From Planctomycetaceae bacterium (GTDB taxonomy: Bacteria > Planctomycetota > Planctomycetia > Pirellulales > Thermoguttaceae), in assembly GCA_031268995.1 (NCBI GenBank), contig JAIRWK010000320.1, positions 1 to 46,046 on the forward strand: a stretch of 46,046 nucleotides of DNA, written 5' to 3'. The notes below the pieces were generated by a model, which had not been told where the DNA came from, did no database searches, and saw only the letters and a list, made by a program, of their open reading frames with translations. How positions within the stretch are numbered: position 1 is the stretch's first letter; each line of letters opens with the position of its first letter. The position numbers and the translations under genes were made by a program. Below, in pieces: positions 27,637 through 36,835 of this stretch.

Positions 27637-30213
27637 TTAATTTGTGGTGCTGTTGTTGTTTAGTAGTTTATTTACGAGGGCGAAGAGGACTTCTTGTTTA
27701 ACAGGTTTGGAGCAGAAGTCGTCCATGCCGCAGTCGATACATTTTGTCCGATCTTCAACTGTTGCGTTTGCTGTTAGGGCAATAATTGGTATTGGTCGTA
27801 TTTTTTTGCCTGTTTCTTCTTCGTTTTCCGCCTCCGATTCGCGTATCAATTTTGTTGCTTCGTAACCATCCATTACCGGCATTTGGCAATCCATCAAAAT
27901 AATGTCAAACGAATCGTCATTCCTAAATTTATCCACCGCCAACTCGCCATTCGCAACAACCTCGCAACTATGACCGCAACTACGCAACATTCCCGTAATC
28001 ACAACTTGATTGACAACATTATCCTCCGCGATCAAAAATTTCAATTGACGTACGATATGAGATTTATTTTTTGCTTCTTGTCTATCGCTGTCTTTTTTGG
28101 TGAAGAAACCTTGAACGCTTTGTTTGAACAACGCGGATAAAATCGCATCATACAACGCCGATACGCAAAACGGTTTTTTCACCGTAACCATTTTCAAAAC
28201 TTGCGCCAACACTGCATCTATACTGTCAACCATCATCACAAGCAACACAACCGGAATATTCGCCGTACTTTCCGTTCCGCGTATCCGACCAATATAATCA
28301 ACTATCTCAAGCTGCGTAAAACCTTCGTCCCACAAAATCAATTGAACTGTATCTTCTGCGTTTGAAGAATATAATTTCGCTTCGATCTCTTCCCTTGTCG
28401 ATACGACACTCACTCGCATTTTCCAATACTCCAGTTGCGTTTTTAGAGATTCGCGTACAACCATATTGTCCGCAATAAGCAGAACATTGATGTTTTCTAC
28501 GCTAGGCAAATCGCGCATTGAAGTAATTGACGGCACTGGATTGTCCCACATCAAAGTGACTTGCTCAACTGGAACGCCCATAATAACGTTGAACTCGAAC
28601 GTCGTACCAATACCTGACTCGCTTGTTACTGTTATATCGCCGCCCATCATGCGGATAAGATGCTTCGATATCATCAACCCCAAACCAGTACCGCCAAATT
28701 TCGACGCGATTGATGAATCGGCTTGCGAGTAAGATTTGAACAAACGCGACAGGTTGTTTTTTTCGATACCAATACCCGTATCGGCGATACGGAATCTGAT
28801 CAATGCGTTATTATCGCGTTGCAGTTCAAGACATGCAACTGAAATTCTTACTCCGCCTTTGGTTGTAAATTTAACAGAATTGCCCGCAATATTGATCAAT
28901 ATTTGCAATAAACGACTGCCGTCGCCGACAACAATACGTGGAACACCGGGCAAAACATCAAGACAAAGTTCAAGTTCTTTGTCCATAAAACGAGTTGACA
29001 TTATGCTGAACAACGATTCAATTTTGTCAAATAGATCGAATTCACGACGGTCTAATTCTAGTTTACCGGCTTCGATTTTGGAGAAGTCGAGAATGTCATT
29101 GATCAACGACAGAAGTGTCTCGCCGGATAGGCAAATCATCTTGACGTATTCTGATTGTTTGTCCGTCAACTGCTCATTCGCCAATAAATTCGTCAATCCT
29201 AAAACGCCCGTTAAAGGTGTTCGAATCTCGTGGCTCATGTGGGCAAGGAATTGCGATTTAGCGGTGTTGGCAAGCTCGACGGAACGAACTGCCTCACGCA
29301 AATCCGCTGTACGCTCAGCAACTAATTCCTCAAGTTGTGTTCTATATTTATTGATTGCCGCTTCTTTGGCAACTAGAGAGGTAAGTGCTTGAACATGTTG
29401 TTCCTCGCGGTGACGCAAATACGTTAGACAAACAAATCCGCTTAACCAAATACACGTGATTGTAATATAACCCACACAAAAAAGTATAAAACGATAGTAC
29501 GATAACGTGTCCGAATTAACAGATGTAGAAATTATTCCGTGCATGTCACCTTCTTTTGCGGTGAGTTTCGTATGGCAAGCAACACAATTTTTTGTAACAA
29601 AAATAGGCATCGCAAGACGCGCTGTTGTGTGTTCGCCGGAATTATCTATCGCAAATACCTTGTCCAAACCGCCGCTACTCAACCGCTTGATTGCACTTAA
29701 CTCCCAATCATCTGCTTTATTTTTTGGATTGTCTGGGGCAATAGATGTCAACTTAAACGAAATACCGCTGTCCTTCAATTTCGACAACCCGTTAATATTG
29801 CGAATCAATGTCGTACTATCGATGAGATACATTTTACTACCGTCAGCGGTTTTGATTTCTTGTCTGGGCAAATTTTGAAAGTAACCGTCTTCAGAATGAT
29901 GCGAATAAATTCCTCCAGAGTTAAAGAACCATTGGTGGTACACCGACAAAACAGAATCCGCCAACTCCGCACGGCTGTACAATTGATATACGTACACTCG
30001 GTCAATACAAACATAAAAACCAATTGATACAAAAATAAAGAAAACTGTCCAAACGATCATAAAGATCGTAAACAGCCCGCGTTGCGACGACACTTTATTG
30101 GTGTTGCCAGTGTTCGCTTGACCGCCAAGCAACGGCGTAATCTCCGGCGGAGGAGGACTTGAAAGTATGTCCTGTGAAAACGCAGTAGGAGTTATATGAA
30201 TGGAATCACTCAT
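27637..30213 (-). CDS. Hybrid sensor histidine kinase/response regulator with periplasmic c-heme-like sensor (DUF3365/Tll0287-like)
   Basis: TM, CVACHT in the sensor region, FLAHMSHEIRTPLTGVLGL, FGGTGLGLMISKHLIRMMGGDI, C-terminal REC DIILMDCQMPVMDGYEATKLIRESE. Confidence 0.92.
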   Translation of the reverse strand: MSDSIHITPTAFSQDILSSPPPPEITPLLGGQANTGNTNKVSSQRGLFTIFMIVWTVFFIFVSIGFYVCIDRVYVYQLYSRAELADSVLSVYHQWFFNSGGIYSHHSEDGYFQNLPRQEIKTADGSKMYLIDSTTLIRNINGLSKLKDSGISFKLTSIAPDNPKNKADDWELSAIKRLSSGGLDKVFAIDNSGEHTTARLAMPIFVTKNCVACHTKLTAKEGDMHGIISTSVNSDTLSYYRFILFCVGYITITCIWLSGFVCLTYLRHREEQHVQALTSLVAKEAAINKYRTQLEELVAERTADLREAVRSVELANTAKSQFLAHMSHEIRTPLTGVLGLTNLLANEQLTDKQSEYVKMICLSGETLLSLINDILDFSKIEAGKLELDRREFDLFDKIESLFSIMSTRFMDKELELCLDVLPGVPRIVVGDGSRLLQILINIAGNSVKFTTKGGVRISVACLELQRDNNALIRFRIADTGIGIEKNNLSRLFKSYSQADSSIASKFGGTGLGLMISKHLIRMMGGDITVTSESGIGTTFEFNVIMGVPVEQVTLMWDNPVPSITSMRDLPSVENINVLLIADNMVVRESLKTQLEYWKMRVSVVSTREEIEAKLYSSNAEDTVQLILWDEGFTQLEIVDYIGRIRGTESTANIPVVLLVMMVDSIDAVLAQVLKMVTVKKPFCVSALYDAILSALFKQSVQGFFTKKDSDRQEAKNKSHIVRQLKFLIAEDNVVNQVVITGMLRSCGHSCEVVANGELAVDKFRNDDSFDIILMDCQMPVMDGYEATKLIRESEAENEEETGKKIRPIPIIALTANATVEDRTKCIDCGMDDFCSKPVKQEVLFALVNKLLNNNSTTN

Positions 30214-30271
30214 TTGAACCAGAAACTATTACATCAATTTATATACCGAAGCTGCTTTATAGCGAAACTGC

Positions 30272-30362
30272 ATAATAAAGCTACTTTAAAATTCCCAAAG
30301 CCGAACACGAAATCGCAACACTACGAAACGGTCGTTCAAGGACGAAGCCTACCGCCCATGAC
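30272..30362 (+). repeat. Family A element, degenerate copy
   Basis: aaagctactttaaaattcccaaagccgaacacgaaatcgcaacac...gacgaagcctaccgccca. Confidence 0.75.
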
Positions 30363-30521
30363 ATATCATGAAAATGAAAAACTTTCTCTCAAAAAATTGT
30401 AACATTCTACAGCTGTAGTATAGGTTACAAATTACCCAGAGTACAAAAAATTATAATAATTTAAAATTGGTTTTTGCGGAAAATTTCTACCGCAAAGGCG
30501 ACAAAGTCGCACAAAGGTTTC

Positions 30522-30626
30522 TATACCGAAGCCGGTATGGGCGGTAGGCTTCGCCCCTGAACAACCGCTTCACGGTGTTGCGCTTGCGTGTTCAGCTCCA
30601 TGAATTTTAAAGTAGCTTGAGTATAA
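30522..30626 (-). repeat. Family A element, copy
   Basis: TA-taccgaagccggtatgggcggtagg...agcttgagta-TA. Confidence 0.93.
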
Positions 30627-30681
30627 ATACCCTTCGTCGCCTTTGCGGTGCTTACAATTCGTGTGTGAGTAACTAATTGTA

Positions 30682-31797
30682 TTATTTTCGCAAGGCGGTT
30701 AACTTTGATTGCATTACGATTCGGCGCAGGCGTGGGTTGAACATTGCGGGTTTTTTTAGGTATTTTAATCTGATATTCCAAATGATGTTTTTTGTATTTT
30801 TTTTGTATTCTTTCAATACATTTTTATTTGAGTTTATTGCGTTAGCCAATGCTGTTGCGCTTGCGAGGGCGGTGCTGATTCCTTCGGCGGAGGTTGGGCT
30901 GATAAATCCGGCGGCTTCACCTACAAGGAGTACGTTATTTCTGCCAAGATTGATTGCGTTAGTTGTAGCGGGTCTGACGATCAAACCAATTTCTTGTTTT
31001 TGCGCTTGCCCAAAATTTAATCCGATTGAGCTAAGGTAATTTTTTAGTTGCTTGAATCTGTTTCTCGCGTCGGGCAATAGAGGATTTTCGTCTTTGGTTT
31101 GTAGTGGAATTGCGCTGCCGATTAGGAGTTGATCATCTTTGGGAATTGTCCAACAATAAAAATCGGTCAAATTATTGTCGAAAATACCAACGTAATTATT
31201 TTGAAAATTTATTTCCGACGACAACGAATCCGTTTGGGTTTCAATTTCGTTGTTGTCGAACCAATCTTGGAACGCGATGTATTTTTTCAATCGCGGATCG
31301 GTGCCGAAAAATTGATCCCGAACCAACGACGCACCGCCATCCGCTCCAACAAGCCATCGAACTTTTTCCGTTTTCGGCTCATCGTTTTCGGTGAAATGAA
31401 TTATCAAATAATCGCCGTTTACCTCAACCGTTTTGCTGTCAACTCCAGCTTTTTTGTAAACCGCGTTTGACCGCACGTCAACCGATTCGGGCAAAAGCGA
31501 CAGCAACCATTGATCAAATTTATTTCGTTTTATATTTATGTATTGTCTTGGGTAATGATTTATGAGTTTTGAGTTTATATCAATTACGGTTACGGCAAAT
31601 GGTTGTGGATTTGCGAGGGTGTGTAGCGGCAATGCGAGGTCGAGTTGTGCTAACAATTTTTGTGATTCGGGGGCAAGAATGCCGCCGCAACATTTTTGCC
31701 GGTCTTTATTGAGCAACAAAACTCGGTGTTTAGACGCGACGAGACGCGCCAATGTTGCTCCTGCGGGACCGGCACCGATTATTCCAATATCGTACAT
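30682..31797 (-). CDS. FAD-dependent oxidoreductase, geranylgeranyl reductase-like
   Basis: YDIGIIGAGPAGATLARLVA, WLVGADGGASLVRDQF, VLLVGEAAGFISPTSAEGISTALASA. Confidence 0.88.
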   Translation of the reverse strand: MYDIGIIGAGPAGATLARLVASKHRVLLLNKDRQKCCGGILAPESQKLLAQLDLALPLHTLANPQPFAVTVIDINSKLINHYPRQYINIKRNKFDQWLLSLLPESVDVRSNAVYKKAGVDSKTVEVNGDYLIIHFTENDEPKTEKVRWLVGADGGASLVRDQFFGTDPRLKKYIAFQDWFDNNEIETQTDSLSSEINFQNNYVGIFDNNLTDFYCWTIPKDDQLLIGSAIPLQTKDENPLLPDARNRFKQLKNYLSSIGLNFGQAQKQEIGLIVRPATTNAINLGRNNVLLVGEAAGFISPTSAEGISTALASATALANAINSNKNVLKEYKKNTKNIIWNIRLKYLKKPAMFNPRLRRIVMQSKLTALRK

Positions 31798-31905
31798 TTT
31801 GTAAGATGTTAATATGAGTTCATTTTATAATTTTTTAGCATTTCATCAGTTACTGTAATCAAGGGACGTAAGCGAAACAAAGGAAATTGCGGGTAAAAAT
31901 ATTGG

Positions 31906-32008
31906 TATACTCAAGTTGTTTTAAAATTCCTGAAGCTAGTTACGGAAGCGCGACAACGTGAAGCGGTTGTTCAAGGGCGAAGCCCATCGCCCTACCGGCT
32001 ACGGTATA
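31906..32008 (+). repeat. Family A element, copy (99 bp between flanking TAs)
   Basis: TA-tactcaagttgttttaaaattcctgaag...ggctacggta-TA. Confidence 0.93.
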
Positions 32009-32268
32009 TTTGTGTTGGGTGAAATGCTGATCTGTTTACGTTACGCGGTATATTATCACCTATCTGATCAATATAAACAATTACCTGCATGTTAAAAGTT
32101 GCGTTCTATTTTAATTTTTATTCAATTTTGGTTGCGAAACCGGTTTATTTTATACTTTTAGTACAATCGGAAAAATCGGAAATAATAGAATTTTCGGACA
32201 TGGGAAAAATATATTTTTCCCGCGTTAATAATTTGCCGAATCGACGAGGACGATTGCAAGATGGGTTT

Positions 32269-32348
32269 TATGCTGAAGCTGCGGCAAACGCGACAACGTG
32301 AGCGGTTGCTAAAGAGACGAAGCCCATCAACCGTACCGGTTGCGGTAC
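32269..32348 (+). repeat. Family A element, degenerate/deleted copy
   Basis: tatgctgaagctgcggcaaacgcgacaacgtgagcggttgc...accggttgcggta. Confidence 0.75.
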
Positions 32349-32377
32349 ATCCTCAGGGAATTTTTAAAAATTAATTT

Positions 32378-32481
32378 TATACTCAAGCTACTTTAAAATT
32401 CATGGAGCTGAACACGCAAGCGCAACACCGTGAAGCGGTTATTCAGGGGCGAAGCCTACCGCCCGCACGGGCTTCGGTATA
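32378..32481 (+). repeat. Family A element, copy
   Basis: TA-tactcaagctactttaaaattcatggagctgaacacgcaagcgcaac...cttcggta-TA. Confidence 0.92.
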
Positions 32482-32530
32482 TTCGGATTCGGTTGATTTC
32501 CATCGACTGAAAATCGACCGAATTTGAATG
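32482..32530. repeat. Family E short palindrome
   Basis: attcggattcggttgatttccatcgactgaaaatcgaccgaatttgaatg. Confidence 0.75.
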
Positions 32531-32599
32531 ATTTATTTTTGGCATTTTGGGGCAAATAGAATTTGAAAAAAATTTCCCATCAGACATCGTACCAACAAT

Positions 32600-33616
32600 T
32601 TGAGGCAATTTATGAATAACCCAATCCCCCCCGCCAAAACGATTTTACAACAAACAATTCAACCTGTAGAATTGATCTCGGCGACTGTCAATATCATGCG
32701 AGTTTGCGAATCATCGGAGTTATCAACAGGCAATTCTGTGTTGTCCGCAATTGACTCCGAATTGTCCGTAACAAATTCCGAATTGTCTGTAATTAATTCT
32801 GAATTGTTTTCGAATGAATTTGAGTTATCTGAATCTTGGTTGTTGTCTGAAGGTATTTATGGTGATGGAATTGGTGAGTCTAATTTAATTGTTTCGGAGC
32901 TTTTATCGGAAGCGGGCGGATGTCTATCTAATATTGATGCGGACAAGGTTGTTGATTCGATTGTTGGCGTTCAAGTCGAGAATGGCGGCGATAGTTCTGT
33001 CGGTTCAAGTGATCGTGATGTGATTATTGATGTTAATGGTTCGGGCAAGATTTCAGAATCGGTTGCGAGCAATTCAACGCGGGTTATTGCCAAACGCAGA
33101 CCAGTTAATCAAAATCAATCCGGTTTAAATCAACGGACAAAATTTCATCGGATTGCGGAGAAACGTATTGAGCAAGGCGTATCACTTTCGCGGGTTGCGC
33201 AACGTTTGGGGATTGACATTTCGGAAGCGCGTGAGCAAGAGAAGGAGACGACTGATCTCAAGTTAAGTCAGTTGTATGATTGGCGTGATATTTTGGAGGT
33301 TTCGGTTGGCGAGTTGATATTGGAGCCGGAGGAGATACCTTCTAATCCTGTCAAGAATCGTTGTCAACTTGTCCGCATGATGAAGACGGTACGTTCAATA
33401 ATAGAGGTTTCACGCAATTCGAATATTTTAGTTCTCGCCAAGCAGCTTGAGTCTTATATTTTGGAGTTGATGCCGGAACTTGAGACGGTTACGGCTTGGC
33501 CCAGTGTTGGTCAAGCCCGCGATCCACACTCGCAAGGTTCCGCCGCAACAAGATGCTCGGATTTCTCAAAAATATACTTGCGAAGAAATATACTGGAACA
33601 AAACGATAATGGTTAA
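32600..33616 (+). CDS. Putative HTH-containing protein with a Ser/Glu-rich repetitive N-terminus
   Basis: RIAEKRIEQGVSLSRVAQRLGIDISEAREQEKETTDLKLSQLYDWRDIL resembles an XRE-type HTH; N-terminal heptad repeats. Confidence 0.6.
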   Translation: MRQFMNNPIPPAKTILQQTIQPVELISATVNIMRVCESSELSTGNSVLSAIDSELSVTNSELSVINSELFSNEFELSESWLLSEGIYGDGIGESNLIVSELLSEAGGCLSNIDADKVVDSIVGVQVENGGDSSVGSSDRDVIIDVNGSGKISESVASNSTRVIAKRRPVNQNQSGLNQRTKFHRIAEKRIEQGVSLSRVAQRLGIDISEAREQEKETTDLKLSQLYDWRDILEVSVGELILEPEEIPSNPVKNRCQLVRMMKTVRSIIEVSRNSNILVLAKQLESYILELMPELETVTAWPSVGQARDPHSQGSAATRCSDFSKIYLRRNILEQNDNG

Positions 33617-33639
33617 AATTTATTTTCCTAAAAACCATT

Positions 33640-33743
33640 TATACTCAAGCTGTTTTAAAATTCCCGAAGCTGAACACGCAAGCGTAGCATCGTGAAGCGG
33701 TTGTTCAAGGGCGATGCCTACCGCCCATACCAGCGTCGGTATA
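33640..33743 (+). repeat. Family A element, copy
   Basis: TA-tactcaagctgttttaaaattcccgaagctgaacacgcaagcgtagcatcg...cggta-TA. Confidence 0.92.
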
Positions 33744-33756
33744 CCGGCTCCAGTAT

Positions 33757-33850
33757 AGCACGCAGATGACGCAGATCACAAAAAGACTCGCAGATCGGAA
33801 TTATTTTTCTAATCTGCGAATCCTTTTATGTTCTGCGTCATCTGCGTGCA
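33757..33850. repeat. Family D palindromic element between convergent genes
   Basis: agcacgcagatgacgcagatcac...ctgcgtcatctgcgtgc. Confidence 0.85.
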
Positions 33851-33862
33851 ACACAACACCTC

Positions 33863-34795
33863 TTAACCAGCCAATGCTTTTACAATGCGGTCGGTTATTG
33901 TTTTTATGATCAATTCACGTTCTTCGTTTGATTGCGGGCTTGTGCTTTGGTGTTGGTTTTGGGCGGCGGCGTTGGCGGTACAACCTGCGCAGGTACATTT
34001 TGAGTTTACGGATGCTTTTTGTCCGGTGTTGTCGTCGTTTCTTTTGAAGGTTGGCGGTTGGAATGCTCTGTGCGCGACACCGGTTTCTTTCCAACTGTCT
34101 CTGAAAATATCATTCGCGCATAACTCGCAATTTTCCAAATCCGCACGCGGATCTTTGAACCCCCACTTCTGCTTCAACGTCAATAAATCTTCCGCTTCGT
34201 CTCGTGTAAAATATTCGACCTTGCCCAAATCACGAGCAATCAGACAAATTCTACAATACGCATCCAACATCTCCGCAAGCCAATACGCACGCTCAATAGT
34301 TGGTCCCACGCTAACTGTACCGTGATTTGCTTGAACGATAATATCGCTCTTCATAATGTACGGCATTATAACATCCGCAAATCCTTGACCACCCGGCAAC
34401 GCATAACTGGCAATTGGAACATCGCCCATATTTATGTCAACTTCAGGCATAAGACATTGTGGTATTGCTTCGCGTGCGATACCAAACGCTGTCGCGTGCG
34501 GCGGATGACAATGCACGACCGATTTGACTTCAGGACGAGCTTTCATTATTGTTACGTGAAGCAATATTTCACTCGTCCGTTTCCGCGTTCCGGCAATCTG
34601 GTTGCCCGACATGTCAACTATACAAAGATCTTCAGGTTTCATAAAACCCTTGCAAATCCCCGTCGGCGTGCAAACAACACGGTTCTCATCTATCCGAAAT
34701 GAAATATTACCGTCATTCGCAGCCGCAAAACCGCGATTGTAAATACGACGACCAATATCACAAACTTCTTCTTTTACTTGATGAATATTAAGCAT
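33863..34795 (-). CDS. Class II aldolase/adducin family protein (BMC-associated), with C-terminal extension
   Basis: AANDGNISFRIDENRVVCTPTG, KSVVHCHPPHATAFGIA, VQANHGTVSVGPTIERAYWLAEMLD. Confidence 0.9.
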   Translation of the reverse strand: MLNIHQVKEEVCDIGRRIYNRGFAAANDGNISFRIDENRVVCTPTGICKGFMKPEDLCIVDMSGNQIAGTRKRTSEILLHVTIMKARPEVKSVVHCHPPHATAFGIAREAIPQCLMPEVDINMGDVPIASYALPGGQGFADVIMPYIMKSDIIVQANHGTVSVGPTIERAYWLAEMLDAYCRICLIARDLGKVEYFTRDEAEDLLTLKQKWGFKDPRADLENCELCANDIFRDSWKETGVAHRAFQPPTFKRNDDNTGQKASVNSKCTCAGCTANAAAQNQHQSTSPQSNEERELIIKTITDRIVKALAG

Positions 34796-34904
34796 CCTAA
34801 AATCCTCAACTTGTTTGAATGTTATACCCACACGCGGGCAATCTTAAAATTATACTAAAATCGATACAAACGATACGCTTTGCTTTTAAACAAATGTTTT
34901 CTGT

Positions 34905-34952
34905 TATACCGTAGCCGGTAGGGTGAAGCCTATCGCCTTACCGGCTACGGTA
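34905..34952. repeat. Solo palindrome made of two family A 3' ends
   Basis: taccgtagccggtagggtgaagcctatcgccttaccggctacggta. Confidence 0.85.
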
Positions 34953-35088
34953 TACTCATCGCACTATGAAATTCAGTTTTTATTTTTTTTGACAGGATTT
35001 ACAGGATGGCAGGATTTCATTATATCCTGACAATCCTGTAATCACGTTATCCTGTCTTAAAAAGATAAATTTCATAGCAGCTACGGTA
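34953..35088 (+). mobile_element. Family C element, intact copy
   Basis: tactcatcgcactatgaaattcagtttttatttttttTGACAGGAT...atcctgtcttaaaaagataaatttcatagcagctacggta; imperfect terminal inverted repeats. Confidence 0.85.
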
Positions 35089-35180
35089 TAACGTCATTGA
35101 TTGATTGATTGGGATTTTTAGAAATTCTCTCAATTTCGATATTGTCCCCTTTGTCCTTTATGTCCCTTTGTCGCTAATCA

Positions 35181-35462
35181 CTAATGTAAATCGATTTTAT
35201 CTAATATTGCGGCGTTATAGGCATCGACGGGTTTAAGAGAAGGGTAAAATGGTTTTGTTGCTTCGGCACCTTCGGTAAATGCGATCAAATCGCCTTCGCC
35301 CGCTGCCAAGTCATCATAAACTACCAACTCCTCCGAATCCAACGCTAGTCCTTCGCGTAAATTGCCCACGCCCAACGGCACAACTACACGCCAACTACTG
35401 CCGCGAAGCGATTCATGCAATTTGGAAAACGTCAACGTACCAATTACTTTTCCAATTCTCAT
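35181..35462 (-). CDS. BMC vertex protein, EutN/CcmL family
   Basis: MRIGKVIGTLTFSKLHESLRGSSWRVVVPL; AGEGDLIAFTEGAEA; AAILDKIDL. Confidence 0.88.
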   Translation of the reverse strand: MRIGKVIGTLTFSKLHESLRGSSWRVVVPLGVGNLREGLALDSEELVVYDDLAAGEGDLIAFTEGAEATKPFYPSLKPVDAYNAAILDKIDLH

Positions 35463-35525
35463 TTCATTAATCACAAAAGGTACGAAAAATACGAAAATCA
35501 CAAACGCGGTGAACTATTTTTTCAT

Positions 35526-35629
35526 CATGCCGTAGCCGGTAAGGCGATAGGCTTCGCCCCCCGAACAACCGCTTCACATTGTTGCACTTGCGTGTTCAGC
35601 TTCAGGAATTTTAAAGTAGCTTCAGTATA
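35526..35629 (-). repeat. Family A element, copy
   Basis: ccgtagccggtaaggcgataggcttcgcc...agcttcagta-TA. Confidence 0.92.
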
Positions 35630-35647
35630 AATGGAATTTCCAAAAAC

Positions 35648-35846
35648 CTCATTTCCACCTAATTTTTTAACTAAACAACCTCAGTAGCCAATGAATCCCA
35701 TCCATACCAACCTCATTACCTCATTGGAATATTTGTTGATTATTTCACGCCCGCACAAAATCCGTTTAATGAGGTAATTAGGTTAGTGTTTTTTAACTAT
35801 TTGTTGCTTAGGTTGTTTAGTTAAAAAATTGGGTGAAAATGAGGTT
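35648..35846. repeat. Family F palindromic element, reference copy
   Basis: aacctcatttccacctaattttttaactaaacaacct ... aggttgtttagttaaaaaattgggtgaaaatgaggtt inverted ends. Confidence 0.8.
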
Positions 35847-35847
35847 A

Positions 35848-35930
35848 TATACTGAAGCTACTTTAAAATTCCTGAAGCTGAACACGGAAGCGCAACAAAG
35901 CAAAGTCTATCACTCTACCGACTACGGTAT
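35848..35930 (+). repeat. Family A element with internal deletion
   Basis: TA-tactgaagctactttaaaattcctgaag...ctaccgactacggta. Confidence 0.88.
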
Positions 35931-36637
35931 GTCAACAAAAATGATTGAACGGATTCTAAAATTTTCGATTCATTGATTCGGGCGGGCGGAACAATCATCA
36001 GGTTTGCGTCGATTTCTTTTGTGTCGATTGATACTTGTTTTGGATCAATTGCGAGAATTACACGCAACGTTTCACGTAAACTTGTTGTTCTGAGTATTGT
36101 CGCCGGATGTTGTGTTAGGATTATTCCTTGTTTATTTTGTCCGGCGATTTTTTCCGCTTCGTCCGCAACTTCAATATGATCGGTAAAACGGTTTTGAACC
36201 AATTTGTATTCGGATTGCAATTTTGTCAACAATGAATTCGATACGGTTACGCTGCCATGCAACGCGATCCATAATGAACGATTGCCGGTATTTATTTTTC
36301 GTACAATAATTTCCAAACCGCGTTTTTTGAGTTCATCTTTTGCCGACGGAGTCAAAACACATTTAGGCGAAACAACAACACGCAAAATCTTTTGGCTTTG
36401 AACGCCTTCAAATTTACGCTTCACATCGTCCAAAGAAATCACACGGCAACCGTTAAACAATAATTCTTCGTCGTTAATTTTATTGTTATCTTTATTGACT
36501 TCGCCGCCTATTTCTTTGATCTCAATATTTTTAGCCGCAGTCTTTCTATTCTCGATCTCAAGATCATTCAGAATTTTTCGGACAACATCGTTGATGTCAA
36601 TATTGCCGACAATTTCATCTTTTGTGCTTGTTATCAC
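35915..36637 (-). CDS. BMC-locus protein of unknown function (240 aa)
   Basis: Lies between BMC genes on the same strand; KCVLTPSAKDELKKRGLEIIVRK resembles a short motif I associate with BMC proteins; N-terminal amphipathic helix. Confidence 0.7.
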   Translation of the reverse strand: MITSTKDEIVGNIDINDVVRKILNDLEIENRKTAAKNIEIKEIGGEVNKDNNKINDEELLFNGCRVISLDDVKRKFEGVQSQKILRVVVSPKCVLTPSAKDELKKRGLEIIVRKINTGNRSLWIALHGSVTVSNSLLTKLQSEYKLVQNRFTDHIEVADEAEKIAGQNKQGIILTQHPATILRTTSLRETLRVILAIDPKQVSIDTKEIDANLMIVPPARINESKILESVQSFLLTYRSR

Positions 36638-36697
36638 AGTTCAGTTTCCGCGTCTAATTTTTTTTCGGACAATACCCAATATCTACAACATGTCAGC

Positions 36698-36799
36698 ATA
36701 CTCAAGCTGTTTTAAAATTCCTGAAGCTGGACACGCAAGCGTAGCATCGCGAAGTGGTTGTTCAAGGGCGAAGCCTATCGCCTTACCGGCTACGGTATA
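36698..36799 (+). repeat. Family A element, copy
   Basis: atactcaagctgttttaaaattcctgaagctggacacgcaag...ccggctacggta. Confidence 0.92.
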
Positions 36800-36835
36800 C
36801 TCAAGCTGTTTTAAAATTCCTGAGGTTGCGGTATA
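36796..36835 (+). repeat. Truncated family A element abutting the previous copy
   Basis: tatactcaagctgttttaaaattcctgaggttgcggtata. Confidence 0.85.

Noticed and set aside
28736-29392. 218-aa antisense ORF
   Set aside because: Lies opposite the histidine kinase gene; no recognisable motif.
31906-32481. Three A copies in a row considered as a CRISPR array
   Set aside because: Spacing is irregular, units are ~100 bp, and copies are diverged; no cas genes are visible in the window.
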